A stretch of 64,000 nt of DNA from Sporosarcina sp. E16_8 (GCF_017347095.1 NZ_JADPRZ010000007.1:62001-126000); one strand, 5' to 3'. Positions 44,262 to 53,347 are shown, counted from the stretch's first letter. Notes: generated from the sequence alone by a model not told the origin. Translations and numbers: made by a program.

Positions 44262-44355
44262 AAGGAACGCGGTCTAAAATCGCGACGTCCTGTCGCAACG
44301 AAGAGGGATGAAGTTCGATCCGTCTCCACTGCATGACCTACCTCCTGTAGGCCCA
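44262..44355 (+). repeat. Paired-hairpin repeat element in the cysE leader
   Basis: GCGAC-gtcct-GTCGC (44282-44296) and CCTAC-ctcct-GTAGG (44337-44351) are two hairpins with similar loops. The stretch CTGCATGACCTACnTCCnGTAGGCCC recurs at 44670-44696. It lies between the promoter and the T-box proper. Confidence 0.65.
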
Positions 44356-44369
44356 AACCGTAGAAAAGG

Positions 44370-44598
44370 ATAAGTACACATTGCAAGCTCTTCAGAGAGG
44401 ATCATCATCGGCTGTAAATGATCTGTGCCTCTGTAATGTGGAAATGCCCCTTTGAGTGCCGTGCCGAAAGTGTAAGTAGGCCGGACGCATCGCCAGCGTT
44501 ATGGGCGTCAAGCGGGAAGGCCAACACCTTCCAAGCGGAGTGGAACCGCGCATACAATGCGTCTCTGTCATTTATTTGACGGGGACGTATTTTTTTTA
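44370..44598 (+). promoter_or_regulatory. T-box riboswitch of cysE-cysS, with terminator
   Basis: CACATT (44378-44383) can pair with AATGTG (44435-44440) as stem I base. The T-box core GCGGAGTGGAACCGCG (44535-44550) is conserved and the terminator follows: GCGTCTCTGTC (44559-44569), GACGGGGACGT (44578-44588), then T8. It should sense uncharged tRNA-Cys, given the genes; UGC triplets at 44426-44428 and 44445-44447 are candidate specifiers, not resolved by eye. Confidence 0.85.
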
Positions 44599-44599
44599 T

Positions 44600-44838
44600 G
44601 AGACAAGAAATGCGGAAGCGGCCTTTACAAAGGAATGCAGCTTAAGTGCGCCACTTCCTGTGGCAACAGCTGCATGACCTACATCCAGTAGGCCCGCGAC
44701 CGGCATAAGACGGACTGGCGAAGCGGGGCTCTTTCCCGCGTAGCCAGTTCGGCTTATGACCCGAGCATCTGGCCGCTGGAGCTAGACAAGAAATGCGGAA
44801 GCAGCCGCATCTGGCCGCCGTAGCTAGACAAGAACTTA
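44600..44838 (-). repeat. Interspersed repeat elements before cysE (inverted copies)
   Basis: Two nested copies oriented against the genes. GCTAGACAAGAA occurs at 44781-44792 and 44822-44833, ACAAGAAATGCGGAAGC at 44603-44619 and 44785-44801. The core GGCATAAGAC...GGCTTATGACCCGAG (44703-44765) is the inverse of the core at 42074-42135. Confidence 0.75.
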
Positions 44839-44852
44839 AGGGGGGGAACAAG

Positions 44853-45515
44853 TTGTTTCAGAGAATGAAAGAAGACGTTCGATGCATATTTGAACAGGAC
44901 CCGGCAGCGCGTACTATTTTTGAAGTTGTTCTAACTTATTCAGGTTTACATGCATTATGGTCTCATCGAATTGCACATGCTTTATACAAGCGGAAGTTGT
45001 TGTTTTTGGCACGGCTCGTTTCACAAATTAGCCGATTTTTCACAGGTATCGAAATTCATCCCGGTGCAAAAATAGGACGTAGGTTTTTCATAGATCATGG
45101 AATGGGTGTTGTTATTGGGGAAACCTGTGAAATCGGCAACGACGTAACGATTTACCAAGGTGTGACCCTCGGTGGTACAGGTAAAGAATGCGGCAAGCGG
45201 CATCCGACACTTCATGATAATGTCCTTGTTGCATCTGGTGCGAAAGTGCTCGGTTCGATCACGATCGGTGAAGGTAGTAAAGTGGGAGCTGGTTCAGTTG
45301 TGCTGAAAGATGTTCCGCCCGAATCGACGGTTGTAGGTATTCCGGGGAAAGTCGTCATTTCGAACGGTGTTAGAGTGAAGAGCAAACATGATCACCGTGA
45401 CATGCCGGATCCTGTGGCAGATAGATGCCAGATGCTTGAAGATGAAATTAGCGAATTGAAAAATAGGTTCAATCAATTAGAGGGTTCTAAAGTAAAGGAA
45501 GGAGATTTATCATGA
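44853..45515 (+). CDS. cysE: Serine O-acetyltransferase
   Basis: 220 residues from TTG 44853, 6 nt after [17 protein letters not shown] matches the CysE start. Hexapeptide-repeat enzyme: [21 protein letters not shown] and [17 protein letters not shown], with catalytic His/Asp pair in IDHG. It makes O-acetylserine for cysteine synthesis. Overlaps cysS by 4 bp (ATGA). Controlled by the T-box upstream. Confidence 0.96.
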   Translation: MFQRMKEDVRCIFEQDPAARTIFEVVLTYSGLHALWSHRIAHALYKRKLLFLARLVSQISRFFTGIEIHPGAKIGRRFFIDHGMGVVIGETCEIGNDVTIYQGVTLGGTGKECGKRHPTLHDNVLVASGAKVLGSITIGEGSKVGAGSVVLKDVPPESTVVGIPGKVVISNGVRVKSKHDHRDMPDPVADRCQMLEDEISELKNRFNQLEGSKVKEGDLS

Positions 45516-46912
45516 CAATTCAAATCTACAATACGCTGACACGCAAAAAAGAGCCTTTCATTCCATTGGAAGAGGGCAAAGTGAAAATGTACGTCTGCGG
45601 TCCGACTGTGTACAACTACATTCATATAGGAAATGCGCGACCGGTTATCGCTTTTGATACAGTGCGACGCTACCTTGAATATCGTGGGTATGATGTAACA
45701 TACGTTTCGAATTTCACAGACGTTGACGATAAGATTATTAAAGCGGCAAATGAGCTAGGGGAAGAGGTCGGTGAGCTGACAGACCGCTTCATCGCCGCTT
45801 ACTTTGAAGACGTCTCGGCACTCGGCTGCAGTAAAGCGGACGTTCATCCGCGAGTAACGGATCATATCGAGGACATCGTCCAATTCGTGAAAGTACTAAT
45901 TGATAAAGGTTTCGCTTACGAATCGCAAGGGGATGTCTACTATCGTACTCAGAAATTCGAAGGCTACGGAAAGTTGTCTCACCAATCGACGGATGAGCTG
46001 AAGGTTGGTGCGCGTATCGAAGAAGGTATCAAGAAAGAAAATCCACTGGACTTCGCCTTATGGAAAGCTGTTAAGGTTGGTGAAATATCATGGGAAAGTC
46101 CATGGGGATTGGGCCGTCCGGGTTGGCATATCGAATGCTCGGTTATGGCAAGAGAACACCTCGGCGATACAATAGATATTCACGCAGGTGGCCAAGATTT
46201 AACGTTTCCGCATCATGAAAACGAAATTGCTCAATCCGAAGCGATGACAGGCAAGCAATTTGCACGCTATTGGATGCACAATGGTTACATTAATATAGAC
46301 AATGAAAAAATGTCTAAATCACTTGGCAATTTTGTACTTGTGAACGATATAAGAAAGCAAATTGATCCGAAAGTACTTCGTTTCTTCATATTATCTGTTC
46401 ATTACAGACACCCAGTCAACTTCTCACAAGATCTAGTTGTAAGTGCAGAGAATGGACTTGCGCGCATTCGTACAGCGTACAACAATTTGAAACACCGACT
46501 TGCGACGTCCGCAGATCTTGGTGATCAGAAGGATATCTGGAATTATAAAGTGAATGAAATTAAAAACAATTTTGAATTGGCGATGGATGATGATTTTAAC
46601 ACGGCTAACGCTATTGCATCGGTATTCGAATTATCAAAACTTGCAAACGTCTATTTAGTAGAAAAAAACACACAATCTGATGTACTTAAGCATTTCATCC
46701 ATACATTTGATGGACTAATGACAGTTCTCGGATTGCCGATGGATGAAGAAACAGGGCTATTGGATGAAGATGTCGAAACGTTAATCGAAGAACGAATCAC
46801 GGCACGTCGTAACAAAGATTTCAAACGGTCGGATGAAATTCGTGATGAATTGAAAGCGCAAGGTATCATTCTAGAAGATACAGCACAAGGCATGCGTTGG
46901 AAAAGAGGATGA
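45512..46912 (+). CDS. cysS: Cysteinyl-tRNA synthetase
   Basis: 466 residues, class I synthetase. Zinc ligands and HIGH-like motif in [19 protein letters not shown] (residues 26-44), [18 protein letters not shown] and KMSKSLGNF (~265). Coupled to cysE through ATGA and to mrnC through another ATGA. Confidence 0.97.
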   Translation: MTIQIYNTLTRKKEPFIPLEEGKVKMYVCGPTVYNYIHIGNARPVIAFDTVRRYLEYRGYDVTYVSNFTDVDDKIIKAANELGEEVGELTDRFIAAYFEDVSALGCSKADVHPRVTDHIEDIVQFVKVLIDKGFAYESQGDVYYRTQKFEGYGKLSHQSTDELKVGARIEEGIKKENPLDFALWKAVKVGEISWESPWGLGRPGWHIECSVMAREHLGDTIDIHAGGQDLTFPHHENEIAQSEAMTGKQFARYWMHNGYINIDNEKMSKSLGNFVLVNDIRKQIDPKVLRFFILSVHYRHPVNFSQDLVVSAENGLARIRTAYNNLKHRLATSADLGDQKDIWNYKVNEIKNNFELAMDDDFNTANAIASVFELSKLANVYLVEKNTQSDVLKHFIHTFDGLMTVLGLPMDEETGLLDEDVETLIEERITARRNKDFKRSDEIRDELKAQGIILEDTAQGMRWKRG

Positions 46913-47340
46913 GCAACGTATATAACTTACGAGATATAGATGTGAAACAACTAAAAGCGCTGGCCCTTGCTTACATGGGTGACGCGGTGTATGAACAGGC
47001 GATACGGGAGCATCTCCTGCGTTCAGGTCGTGTAAAACCGAATGTACTGCACAGAGAAGCAACGCATTATGTTTCAGCGAAATCACAGGCAGCTACACTT
47101 AAGATGATGCAGGCGTCGGGGTTTCTGACGGAAGAAGAAGAGGCGGTCATGAGACGTGGCCGCAACGCGAAGTCTGGCTCAGTCCCTAAAAATACGGATG
47201 TTGTAACGTATAATTACAGTTCAGGATTTGAAGCGGTCATCGGTTATCTACACTTATTAGGGAGAACAGAACGCGTGCAAGAAATTATCGTTGAGTCAAT
47301 ACGGTTTATCGAAATGCCAAAGGAGGAAGAGTCGAAATGA
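46909..47340 (+). CDS. mrnC: Mini-ribonuclease 3
   Basis: 143 residues, an RNase III catalytic domain without ds[24 protein letters not shown] carries the signature acidic residues. It matures 23S rRNA ends with L3 as cofactor. Start ATG 46909 after AAAGAGG, overlapping cysS; the stop overlaps rlmB. Confidence 0.95.
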   Translation: MSNVYNLRDIDVKQLKALALAYMGDAVYEQAIREHLLRSGRVKPNVLHREATHYVSAKSQAATLKMMQASGFLTEEEEAVMRRGRNAKSGSVPKNTDVVTYNYSSGFEAVIGYLHLLGRTERVQEIIVESIRFIEMPKEEESK

Positions 47341-48113
47341 ATGAACACGAAAACGAAAACGAAGTTGAATCCGAATTAATCGGTGGGAAAAATCCCGTCG
47401 TAGAAGCACTGCGCTCGGGCAGGGAATTAAATAAGATATGGGTTGCTGAGGGACTAAATATGAAAAGTATTGGTGAAATCCTATCTTTAGCAAAAAAAGC
47501 AGGAATTATCGTGCAGGCAGTACCAAAACAAAAATTGGATGGTTTGCTTGATATAAATCACCAAGGGATTGTCGCTTCGGTTGCCGCTTACGAATATGCG
47601 GAACTTGAAGATCTATTTACTGTTGCGACTGAGCGTGGGGAAGATCCATTCTTCCTTATTCTCGATGAACTTGAAGATCCTCATAATCTGGGTTCCATTC
47701 TGCGGACAGCTGACGCATCGGGTGTGCACGGAGTCATTATTCCGAAGCGTCGCGCTGTCGGATTGACAGGTGTTGTTGCGAAGTCATCGACTGGTGCAAT
47801 CGAACATATCCCTGTCGTTCGTGTGAATAATCTTTCACAAACGGTGGAGGACCTGAAAAAACGGGGTGTGTGGATCGCGGGTACAGATGCTGCGAAATCG
47901 GTGGATTACAGACTGATGGATGCGACACTACCACTTGCCGTCATTATTGGAAGTGAAGGGAAAGGAATGTCACGTATTTTGAAAGAGAAATGTGATTTCC
48001 TATACCATTTGCCGATGATTGGGCATGTTACATCATTAAACGCATCTGTTGCAGCTTCGCTTCTTATGTATGAGGTCCTGCGCAAACGTCAACCGCATAC
48101 ATCTGGCAGATGA
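47337..48113 (+). CDS. rlmB: 23S rRNA 2'-O-methyltransferase, TrmH/RlmB family
   Basis: 258 residues. N-terminal substrate-binding domain ([13 protein letters not shown]), then the SPOUT knot: [32 protein letters not shown] and [16 protein letters not shown]. Corresponds to YacO. The target guanosine is presumed to be that of RlmB. Overlaps neighbours on both sides by 4 bp. Confidence 0.94.
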   Translation: MNEHENENEVESELIGGKNPVVEALRSGRELNKIWVAEGLNMKSIGEILSLAKKAGIIVQAVPKQKLDGLLDINHQGIVASVAAYEYAELEDLFTVATERGEDPFFLILDELEDPHNLGSILRTADASGVHGVIIPKRRAVGLTGVVAKSSTGAIEHIPVVRVNNLSQTVEDLKKRGVWIAGTDAAKSVDYRLMDATLPLAVIIGSEGKGMSRILKEKCDFLYHLPMIGHVTSLNASVAASLLMYEVLRKRQPHTSGR

Positions 48114-48625
48114 CAACAGATATACTCCTGGTCGATGGTTACAACATCATTGGCGCATGGGAGGAACTGGGTGGCATGAAGCGAAAAAAGCTAGCGGATG
48201 CACGTGACCGCCTAATTGAACGGATGGCGGAATACAAGGCGCATACCGGGTGGCGGGTTATTATTGTTTTTGATGCGCATCTTGTGCCGGGTATCGAAAA
48301 GAAGAAACGGCATCATAATGTCGAAATTGTCTTTACTCGAGAAAAGGAAACAGCCGATGAAAGAATTGAAAAGCTTGTCTCTGAATTGGGAGGGCGACGT
48401 GTACAAATTCATGTAGCTACATCGGACTTGACAGAACAATGGGTCATTTTTGCGCATGGAGCTCTCCGAAAATCAGCTCGTGAGCTAGAACTTGAAGTAA
48501 ATAAAATTGATGATCTCATTTCGGCGAAAGTGAAGGCTATCAAAGGGCAGCGGCCACTTTCGAAGATCCCTTTAACTGACGAAGTTGCAGAAATATTTGA
48601 AAAATGGCGGCGTGGGATGAAATGA
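48110..48625 (+). CDS. rae1: Ribosome-dependent mRNA endonuclease Rae1 (YacP)
   Basis: 171 residues, NYN/PIN domain: ILLVDGYNIIGAW (residues 5-17), IIVFDAHLV and FTREKETADERIEKLV with conserved Asp/Glu. Rae1 cleaves mRNA in the ribosomal A site in B. subtilis. The last gene of the cysE-started run before the sigH promoter. Confidence 0.92.
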   Translation: MTTDILLVDGYNIIGAWEELGGMKRKKLADARDRLIERMAEYKAHTGWRVIIVFDAHLVPGIEKKKRHHNVEIVFTREKETADERIEKLVSELGGRRVQIHVATSDLTEQWVIFAHGALRKSARELELEVNKIDDLISAKVKAIKGQRPLSKIPLTDEVAEIFEKWRRGMK

Positions 48626-48629
48626 ACGG

Positions 48630-48670
48630 TTGACGTAAAAATTTCCCATACGGTATACTTGTTATATAAT
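48630..48670 (+). promoter_or_regulatory. sigH promoter region
   Basis: TTGACG (48630-48635), 18 nt, TATACT (48654-48659). A second TATAAT (48665-48670) lies 6 bp further and could serve another polymerase form. Confidence 0.65.
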
Positions 48671-48699
48671 AGTGATAACGAACCGGGGTGATCCAGGTG

Positions 48700-49347
48700 G
48701 TGGAGAAAACTTACGTTGAAGGTAGCATATCAGATTTCACCGGATTATCAGACGGGGAAATCATAGCAATCATCCACGAAGGCAATACGGATGCGCTTAA
48801 TTTCCTTATTAGGAAGTACCAATCTTTTGTTAGATTGAAAGCACGCTCATATTTTCTTATCGGTGGAGACCGGGAAGATATCATTCAAGAAGGTATGATC
48901 GGTCTATACAAAGCAATACGTGATTTTAAAGAGGATAGATTGAGTTCATTCAAGGCGTTTGCGGAACTTTGCATCACGCGGCAGATTATCACGGCAATTA
49001 AAACTGCAACAAGACAGAAGCATATCCCGCTTAACACGTCGGTGTCATTGGACAAGCCGGTATTTGACGAAGAATCCGACCGCACATTACTTGACGTAAT
49101 TGCAGGACCAGTACTGGATGACCCTGAAGGACTGATGATTCACCGAGAAGATTTTGTCCAAATGGAAGATGAAATGAACAAAGTACTAAGTGGTCTTGAG
49201 AAGCAAGTGCTAGCACTATACTTAGATGGTCAGTCTTATCAGGAAATTTCTGAGGAGCTGAACAGGCAAGTTAAGTCTGTGGACAATGCGCTTCAGAGGA
49301 TAAAACGTAAACTCGAGCGGTATATGCAAGTAGACGCAGTGCGGTAA
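48700..49347 (+). CDS. sigH: RNA polymerase sigma-H factor
   Basis: 215 residues. Region 2 with FVRLKARSYFLIGGDREDIIQEGMIGLYKAIRDF, region 4 with LSGLEKQVLALYLDGQSYQEIS and RQVKSVDNALQRIKRKL. It directs early sporulation and transition-state genes. Three GTG codons are possible (48688, 48697, 48700); 48700 gives MEKTYVEG with GGGGTGAT 7 nt upstream. Confidence 0.95.
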   Translation: MEKTYVEGSISDFTGLSDGEIIAIIHEGNTDALNFLIRKYQSFVRLKARSYFLIGGDREDIIQEGMIGLYKAIRDFKEDRLSSFKAFAELCITRQIITAIKTATRQKHIPLNTSVSLDKPVFDEESDRTLLDVIAGPVLDDPEGLMIHREDFVQMEDEMNKVLSGLEKQVLALYLDGQSYQEISEELNRQVKSVDNALQRIKRKLERYMQVDAVR

Positions 49348-49365
49348 TCCTTCATTTTCCTCGTA

Positions 49366-49394
49366 TTGACATCATGTATGCTAGATGGTACGCT
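49366..49394 (+). promoter_or_regulatory. Promoter for rpmG-secE
   Basis: TTGACA (49366-49371), 17 nt, TACGCT (49389-49394). The leader contains AACGCAT/ATGCGTT (49479-49498), a hairpin upstream of rpmG. Confidence 0.6.
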
Positions 49395-49545
49395 TTAGAA
49401 AGACTATGAGAAGATGTTCAAGAAGTCCGGGGACATAAGGTTGCAGCGCTATTTATCAGCTTATATCTCCGCTCCTAACGCATTTTAATATGCGTTATCT
49501 CGACTCTTTTCGAATTAAGAACACTGAGTCGTAAGGGGTGAGGGA

Positions 49546-49695
49546 ATGTCTAAAAAAATTATTTTAAGTTGCGATACATGCGGATCACGAAACTATTCCG
49601 TGCCGGCACGGAAAGATAAGCCAACAGAACGTTTGTCAATTAATAAGTTTTGCAGGCATTGCAATGCACATACACTGCATAGGCAAACGGCATGA
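49546..49695 (+). CDS. rpmG: Ribosomal protein L33 (zinc form)
   Basis: 49 residues, MSKKIILSCDTCGSRNY to CRHCNAHTLHRQTA, with two CxxC pairs, so the zinc-containing paralog. GTAAGGGGTGAGGG precedes the ATG. Found between sigH and secE as in B. subtilis. Confidence 0.95.
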   Translation: MSKKIILSCDTCGSRNYSVPARKDKPTERLSINKFCRHCNAHTLHRQTA

Positions 49696-49747
49696 AGCGG
49701 TTAGTTAGGAAGCAGAATCATACTTATATTCGGAGGTTTACGGTATA

Positions 49748-49933
49748 ATGAGCAAGTTAACTGGTTTTTTCAAAGACGTTGTCTCGGAAATGAGAAAAGT
49801 AAGCTGGCCGAGACGTAAAGAATTAACGCGTTACACAATTGTTGTTCTTTCGACAGTCGTATTCATGGCAGTTTACTTCGGACTCGTTGACCTTGGCATT
49901 TCACGAGTGTTGGAATGGTACATTGCGTTATAA
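49748..49933 (+). CDS. secE: Preprotein translocase subunit SecE
   Basis: 61 residues with an amphipathic N-terminal helix (FFKDVVSEMRKVSWPRRKEL) and one membrane helix (YTIVVLSTVVFMAVYFGLVDL). Typical short form; essential part of SecYEG. CGGAGG upstream of the ATG. Confidence 0.97.
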   Translation: MSKLTGFFKDVVSEMRKVSWPRRKELTRYTIVVLSTVVFMAVYFGLVDLGISRVLEWYIAL

Positions 49934-49960
49934 TAAAGCACTATAAATATTCCCCTTGAA

Positions 49961-49996
49961 AAATATCCCGTCTGACAGTATGAACGGGATTTTTCA
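49961..49996 (+). terminator. Terminator between secE and nusG
   Basis: ATCCCGT (49965-49971) and ACGGGAT (49984-49990), then TTTTT. These genes are normally read together. Confidence 0.75.
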
Positions 49997-50046
49997 ATTG
50001 TCTAAACTCCAACGTCTTTAGTCCAGGCGCTTGCGTTTTTATTTAA
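49997..50046 (+). repeat. Truncated interspersed element before nusG
   Basis: TTGTCTAAACTCCAACG...CCAGGCGCTTGCGTTTTT keeps both ends of the element found at 42031-42170 (TGTCTAG..., CAGGCGCTTGCGCTTTT) without its middle. Confidence 0.55.
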
Positions 50047-50055
50047 TTGTAGGGA

Positions 50056-50088
50056 AAAAGGAGGGACGGACGTTTAGTCCTCGTCACT
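50056..50088 (+). promoter_or_regulatory. Unusually distant nusG ribosome site with hairpin
   Basis: The only good Shine-Dalgarno (AAAAAGGAGGG, 50055-50065) is 24 nt from ATG 50089. Between them GGAC (50068-50071) and GTCC (50077-50080) form a hairpin that would shorten the gap. An alternative fold, GAG(G)GAC with GTCCTC, would bury the site. Confidence 0.55.
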
Positions 50089-50628
50089 ATGGATATGGAA
50101 AAAAATTGGTACGTCGTTCATACGTACTCCGGTTATGAGAATAAGGTGAAAGCCAATCTGGAAAAACGTGTTGAAACGATGGGTATGTCTGATAAAATAT
50201 TCCGCGTTGTCATCCCGGAAGAAGAAGAAACAGATTTCAAAGATGGTAAGAAACGTGTTCTCCTCAAAAAGACTTTCCCAGGTTATGTTCTTGTGGAAAT
50301 TATTATGACGGACGATTCCTGGTATGTTGTACGTAATACACCGGGCGTAACGGGTTTCATCGGTTCGTCAGGCGGCGGCGCCAAGCCGACACCATTACTT
50401 CCTGAAGAAGTCGATTTCATCCTCAAACAAATGGGTGTGAAAGAGCGTAAAGTAGAGATTGACTTCGCTGTTGGCGAAATGGTTGAGGTACTTGAAGGGC
50501 CATTTGCGAACTTCCAAGGTAAAGTGGAAGAAATTGATGAAGATAAAGGTAAAGTGAAGGTATCTGTCGATATGTTCGGCCGAGAGACAAATATGGAACT
50601 CGACTTCGAACAAGTTCAAAAGATATAA
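50089..50628 (+). CDS. nusG: Transcription antitermination/pausing factor NusG
   Basis: 179 residues. NGN domain (WYVVHTYSGYENKVKANLEKR, KKTFPGYVLVEI, VRNTPGVTGFIG) and KOW domain (GPFANFQGKVEEIDEDKGKVKV). The family start is at MEKNWYVVH (50095); ATG 50089 adds Met-Asp. The ribosome site is far upstream, see the separate entry. Confidence 0.96.
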   Translation: MDMEKNWYVVHTYSGYENKVKANLEKRVETMGMSDKIFRVVIPEEEETDFKDGKKRVLLKKTFPGYVLVEIIMTDDSWYVVRNTPGVTGFIGSSGGGAKPTPLLPEEVDFILKQMGVKERKVEIDFAVGEMVEVLEGPFANFQGKVEEIDEDKGKVKVSVDMFGRETNMELDFEQVQKI

Positions 50629-50639
50629 ACGTTTACTAC

Positions 50640-50668
50640 TTGCATATATCGTGAAATAGTGGTATCAT
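50640..50668 (+). promoter_or_regulatory. Promoter for rplK-rplA
   Basis: TTGCAT (50640-50645), 17 nt, TATCAT (50663-50668), directly after nusG. Confidence 0.75.
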
Positions 50669-50744
50669 TTCAAAGGTCAGACTGTAAACAAATGGTTTGG
50701 ACGAACTATCAAATTCTACCGGCGTAAGTCGGCAGGCACATATG

Positions 50745-50770
50745 AGTGGGAGGGGCAACCCTATTACCAC
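50745..50770 (+). promoter_or_regulatory. Possible L1-binding leader site before rplK
   Basis: AGTGGGAGGGGCAACCCTATTACCAC can fold with GTGG pairing CCAC, resembling the L1 site of 23S rRNA used in feedback control of the L11-L1 operon. A similar motif precedes rplA. Confidence 0.55.
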
Positions 50771-50796
50771 ATCACGGACTTAAGGAGGTGTGTCTC

Positions 50797-51222
50797 GTGG
50801 CTAAAAAAGTCATAAAGGTTGTTAAATTGCAAATTCCTGCAGGAAAAGCGAATCCGGCTCCACCAGTTGGACCGGCGTTAGGACAAGCAGGTGTGAACAT
50901 CATGGGATTCTGTAAAGAATTCAATGCGCGTACTGCAGATCAAGCAGGTCTTATTATTCCTGTTGAAATCTCTGTATTCGAAGACCGTTCATTTACATTT
51001 ATTACAAAAACTCCACCGGCAGCAGTTTTGCTGAAGGTTGCAGCTAATCTTACAAAAGGTTCAGGTGAACCGAATAAAAAGAAAGTTGCTACTGTGAAAC
51101 GTGATAAAGTTCGCGAAATAGCAGAACAAAAGATGGAAGATTTAAACGCGGCGTCAGTTGAAGCAGCGATGGCAATGGTTGAAGGTACTGCTCGCAGTAT
51201 GGGAATCACGATCGAAGACTGA
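50797..51222 (+). CDS. rplK: Ribosomal protein L11
   Basis: 141 residues from GTG 50797 (TAAGGAGGTG 6-8 nt upstream). [34 protein letters not shown] is the RNA- and thiostrepton-binding N-domain; C-domain typical. Part of the GTPase-associated centre. Confidence 0.98.
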   Translation: MAKKVIKVVKLQIPAGKANPAPPVGPALGQAGVNIMGFCKEFNARTADQAGLIIPVEISVFEDRSFTFITKTPPAAVLLKVAANLTKGSGEPNKKKVATVKRDKVREIAEQKMEDLNAASVEAAMAMVEGTARSMGITIED

Positions 51223-51257
51223 TTATGATTTTATAAATCAATAGTTGTTTGTAGTGG

Positions 51258-51322
51258 GGGTTGCGCTTGTTCTCCGGAGCGCGCAACCCTTATTCGTGGG
51301 AGGTTTAACCCGTTAAAACCAC
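51258..51322 (+). promoter_or_regulatory. rplK-rplA spacer: hairpin and second L1-like site
   Basis: GGGTTGCGC (51258-51266) and GCGCAACCC (51281-51289) form a strong hairpin. GTGGGAGGTTTAACCC...AACCAC (51296-51322) repeats the motif seen before rplK and is a candidate L1 feedback site. Confidence 0.55.
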
Positions 51323-51342
51323 AATCGAGGAGGAAATTTTAA

Positions 51343-52044
51343 ATGGCTAAAAAAGGTAAAAAGTTCACAGAAGCTGCAAAGCTAGTTGAACACATGAAAG
51401 CATACGGCGCTGCTGAAGCGATCGAACTTGCGAAAAAAACAAGCACAGTTAATTTCGACGCAACAGTCGAAGTTGCATTCCGTCTTGGAATCGACACTCG
51501 TAAAAATGACCAACAAATCCGTGGGGCAGTTGTACTTCCAAACGGTACTGGTAATACTCAACGCGTTCTCGTTTTTGCTAAAGGCGAAAAACTTAAAGAA
51601 GCTGAAGCTGCTGGTGCAGACTATGCAGGAGATGCGGAATATATCGCTAAAATTCAATCAGGTTGGTTCGACTTTGACGTTATCGTTGCAACACCTGACA
51701 TGATGGGTGAAGTAGGGAAAATTGGTCGTGTTCTTGGGCCAAAAGGACTTATGCCTAACCCGAAAACAGGAACAGTAACATTTGACGTAGCGAAAGCTGT
51801 AGCAGAAATCAAAGCTGGTAAAGTTGAATACCGTGCGGACAAAGCTGGAATTATCCACGCTCCAATCGGAAAAGTTTCATTCGACGATGCTAAACTTGCG
51901 GAAAACTTCGCAACTGTTTTTGAAACTGTTCTAAAAGCGAAGCCAGCTACTGCAAAAGGAACATACATGAAGTCGGTTAACATTACGACAACAATGGGTC
52001 CTTCTGTAAAAGTTGATCCTTCAAGCGTAGTAGTTAATAAATAA
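51343..52044 (+). CDS. rplA: Ribosomal protein L1
   Basis: 233 residues. [29 protein letters not shown] and [19 protein letters not shown] are diagnostic. Binds the L1 stalk of 23S rRNA and may repress its own operon. GAGGAGG 9 nt upstream. Confidence 0.98.
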   Translation: MAKKGKKFTEAAKLVEHMKAYGAAEAIELAKKTSTVNFDATVEVAFRLGIDTRKNDQQIRGAVVLPNGTGNTQRVLVFAKGEKLKEAEAAGADYAGDAEYIAKIQSGWFDFDVIVATPDMMGEVGKIGRVLGPKGLMPNPKTGTVTFDVAKAVAEIKAGKVEYRADKAGIIHAPIGKVSFDDAKLAENFATVFETVLKAKPATAKGTYMKSVNITTTMGPSVKVDPSSVVVNK

Positions 52045-52046
52045 TA

Positions 52047-52075
52047 TTGACAAACAGATAATCTTTTGATAAGAT
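52047..52075 (+). promoter_or_regulatory. Promoter for rplJ-rplL
   Basis: TTGACA (52047-52052), 17 nt, TAAGAT (52070-52075), near-consensus, immediately after rplA. Confidence 0.9.
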
Positions 52076-52081
52076 GACTCT

Positions 52082-52223
52082 TGTTGTGAATATAATCATT
52101 TGTACCGTAGACAGCAGGAGCGCATGCGCTTAAATATTCCTGCCGAGGACAAGACGCTCTTTTTCTTTTAAAAGATGACGACTTTTCAGCCCTCAGTCTA
52201 CTTCTGTAGATTGAGGGCTTTTC
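52082..52223 (+). promoter_or_regulatory. L10 leader RNA with attenuator
   Basis: ACCGTAGACAGCAGGAGCG...ATTCCTGCCGAGG (about 52104-52148) is the conserved L10(L12) binding leader of Firmicutes. A terminator follows: AGCCCTCAGTCTAC (52188-52201) and GTAGATTGAGGGCT (52206-52219), then TTTT. Excess L10-L12 complex should favour termination. Confidence 0.9.
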
Positions 52224-52265
52224 ATATCGGTATAAGTGACCCAAACTTTTTTAGGAGGTGTCCAA

Positions 52266-52766
52266 ATGAGCACAGTATTAGAAGCTAAACAAGCAGTAGT
52301 TGGTGAAATTACTGATAAGTTGAAATCAGCAGCTTCTGTTGTTGTTGTCGACTACCGTGGTCTGACTGTAGGTCAAGTAACGGAACTTCGTAAACAACTT
52401 CGTGAAGCAGGTATTGACTTCAAAGTTTATAAAAACTCGATGTCACGCCGTGCTGCTGAAGCTGCAGGACTTGAAGGGTTGAGCGAACACCTAACGGGCC
52501 CTAATGCAATTGCATTTTCAAATGAAGACGTTGTTGCTCCTGCAAAAATCCTTAACGATTTTGCAAAGAAAAACGACAAGCTTGAAATTAAAGCTGGCGT
52601 AATCGAAGGCGTACTTGCATCAGAAGCAGACATTAAAGCATTGGCGGAACTTCCGTCACGCGAAGGTCTACTATCTATGCTTCTCAGCGTACTTCAAGCT
52701 CCAATGCGCAACTTTGCGCTTGCAACAAAAGCAGTTGCAGAGCAAAAAGAAGAACAAGGCGCTTAA
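52266..52766 (+). CDS. rplJ: Ribosomal protein L10
   Basis: 166 residues; [25 protein letters not shown] (rRNA binding) and the C-terminal helix for L12 dimers. Start ATG 52266 after TTAGGAGGTG. Confidence 0.98.
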   Translation: MSTVLEAKQAVVGEITDKLKSAASVVVVDYRGLTVGQVTELRKQLREAGIDFKVYKNSMSRRAAEAAGLEGLSEHLTGPNAIAFSNEDVVAPAKILNDFAKKNDKLEIKAGVIEGVLASEADIKALAELPSREGLLSMLLSVLQAPMRNFALATKAVAEQKEEQGA

Positions 52767-52833
52767 TAAAGCAGCCTGAAATACCACTTGCGGGTTAAGC
52801 CCGACAAAAAAAGAATATTAGGAGGAAATTATA

Positions 52834-53193
52834 ATGACTAAAGAAAACATCCTTGAAGCGATCAAAGAAATGACAGTACTTGAACTTAACGACCTTGTAA
52901 AAGCAATCGAAGAAGAATTTGGCGTAACTGCTGCTGCACCTGTTGCAATGGCTGGTGCTGGTGCTGCTGTTGAAGAGGAGCAAACTGAATTCGACGTAAT
53001 TCTTACTGCTGCTGGACAAGAGAAAATCAAAGTTATCAAAGCAGTTCGCGAAATTACAGGCCTTGGCTTGAAAGAAGCGAAAGCAGTTGTTGATGAAGCT
53101 CCAAAAGCAATCAAAGAAGGCGTATCTAAAGACGAAGCTGAAGAAATCAAAGCGAAGCTTGAAGCTGTAGGCGCAGGTATTGAAGTTAAGTAA
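52834..53193 (+). CDS. rplL: Ribosomal protein L7/L12
   Basis: 119 residues: dimerisation domain, Ala/Gly hinge ([16 protein letters not shown]), and factor-binding domain ([21 protein letters not shown]). TAGGAGG upstream; the terminator follows. Confidence 0.98.
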   Translation: MTKENILEAIKEMTVLELNDLVKAIEEEFGVTAAAPVAMAGAGAAVEEEQTEFDVILTAAGQEKIKVIKAVREITGLGLKEAKAVVDEAPKAIKEGVSKDEAEEIKAKLEAVGAGIEVK

Positions 53194-53205
53194 TTTTTGA
53201 ATAAT

Positions 53206-53250
53206 GAAGAAAAGCTTGTCGGATTTGGGCGAGCTTTTCTTCGTTTTTTT
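53206..53250 (+). terminator. Terminator after rplL
   Basis: GAAGAAAAGCT (53206-53216) and AGCTTTTCTTC (53232-53242), then GTTTTTTT. Confidence 0.92.
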
Positions 53251-53347
53251 ATCTGGACTTGTGACAAACAGGTCATTTAACCGATAGTGTACGTAAGCTA
53301 TCTTATTTTTTTGCGTTTCAAGTCTCTATACGAGGGGGAAGACTGTT

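Noticed and set aside
44642-44851. Cysteine-rich minus-strand open frame before cysE
   Set aside because: Lies wholly in repeat elements and the T-box-to-cysE spacer; an artefact of the GC-rich palindromes.
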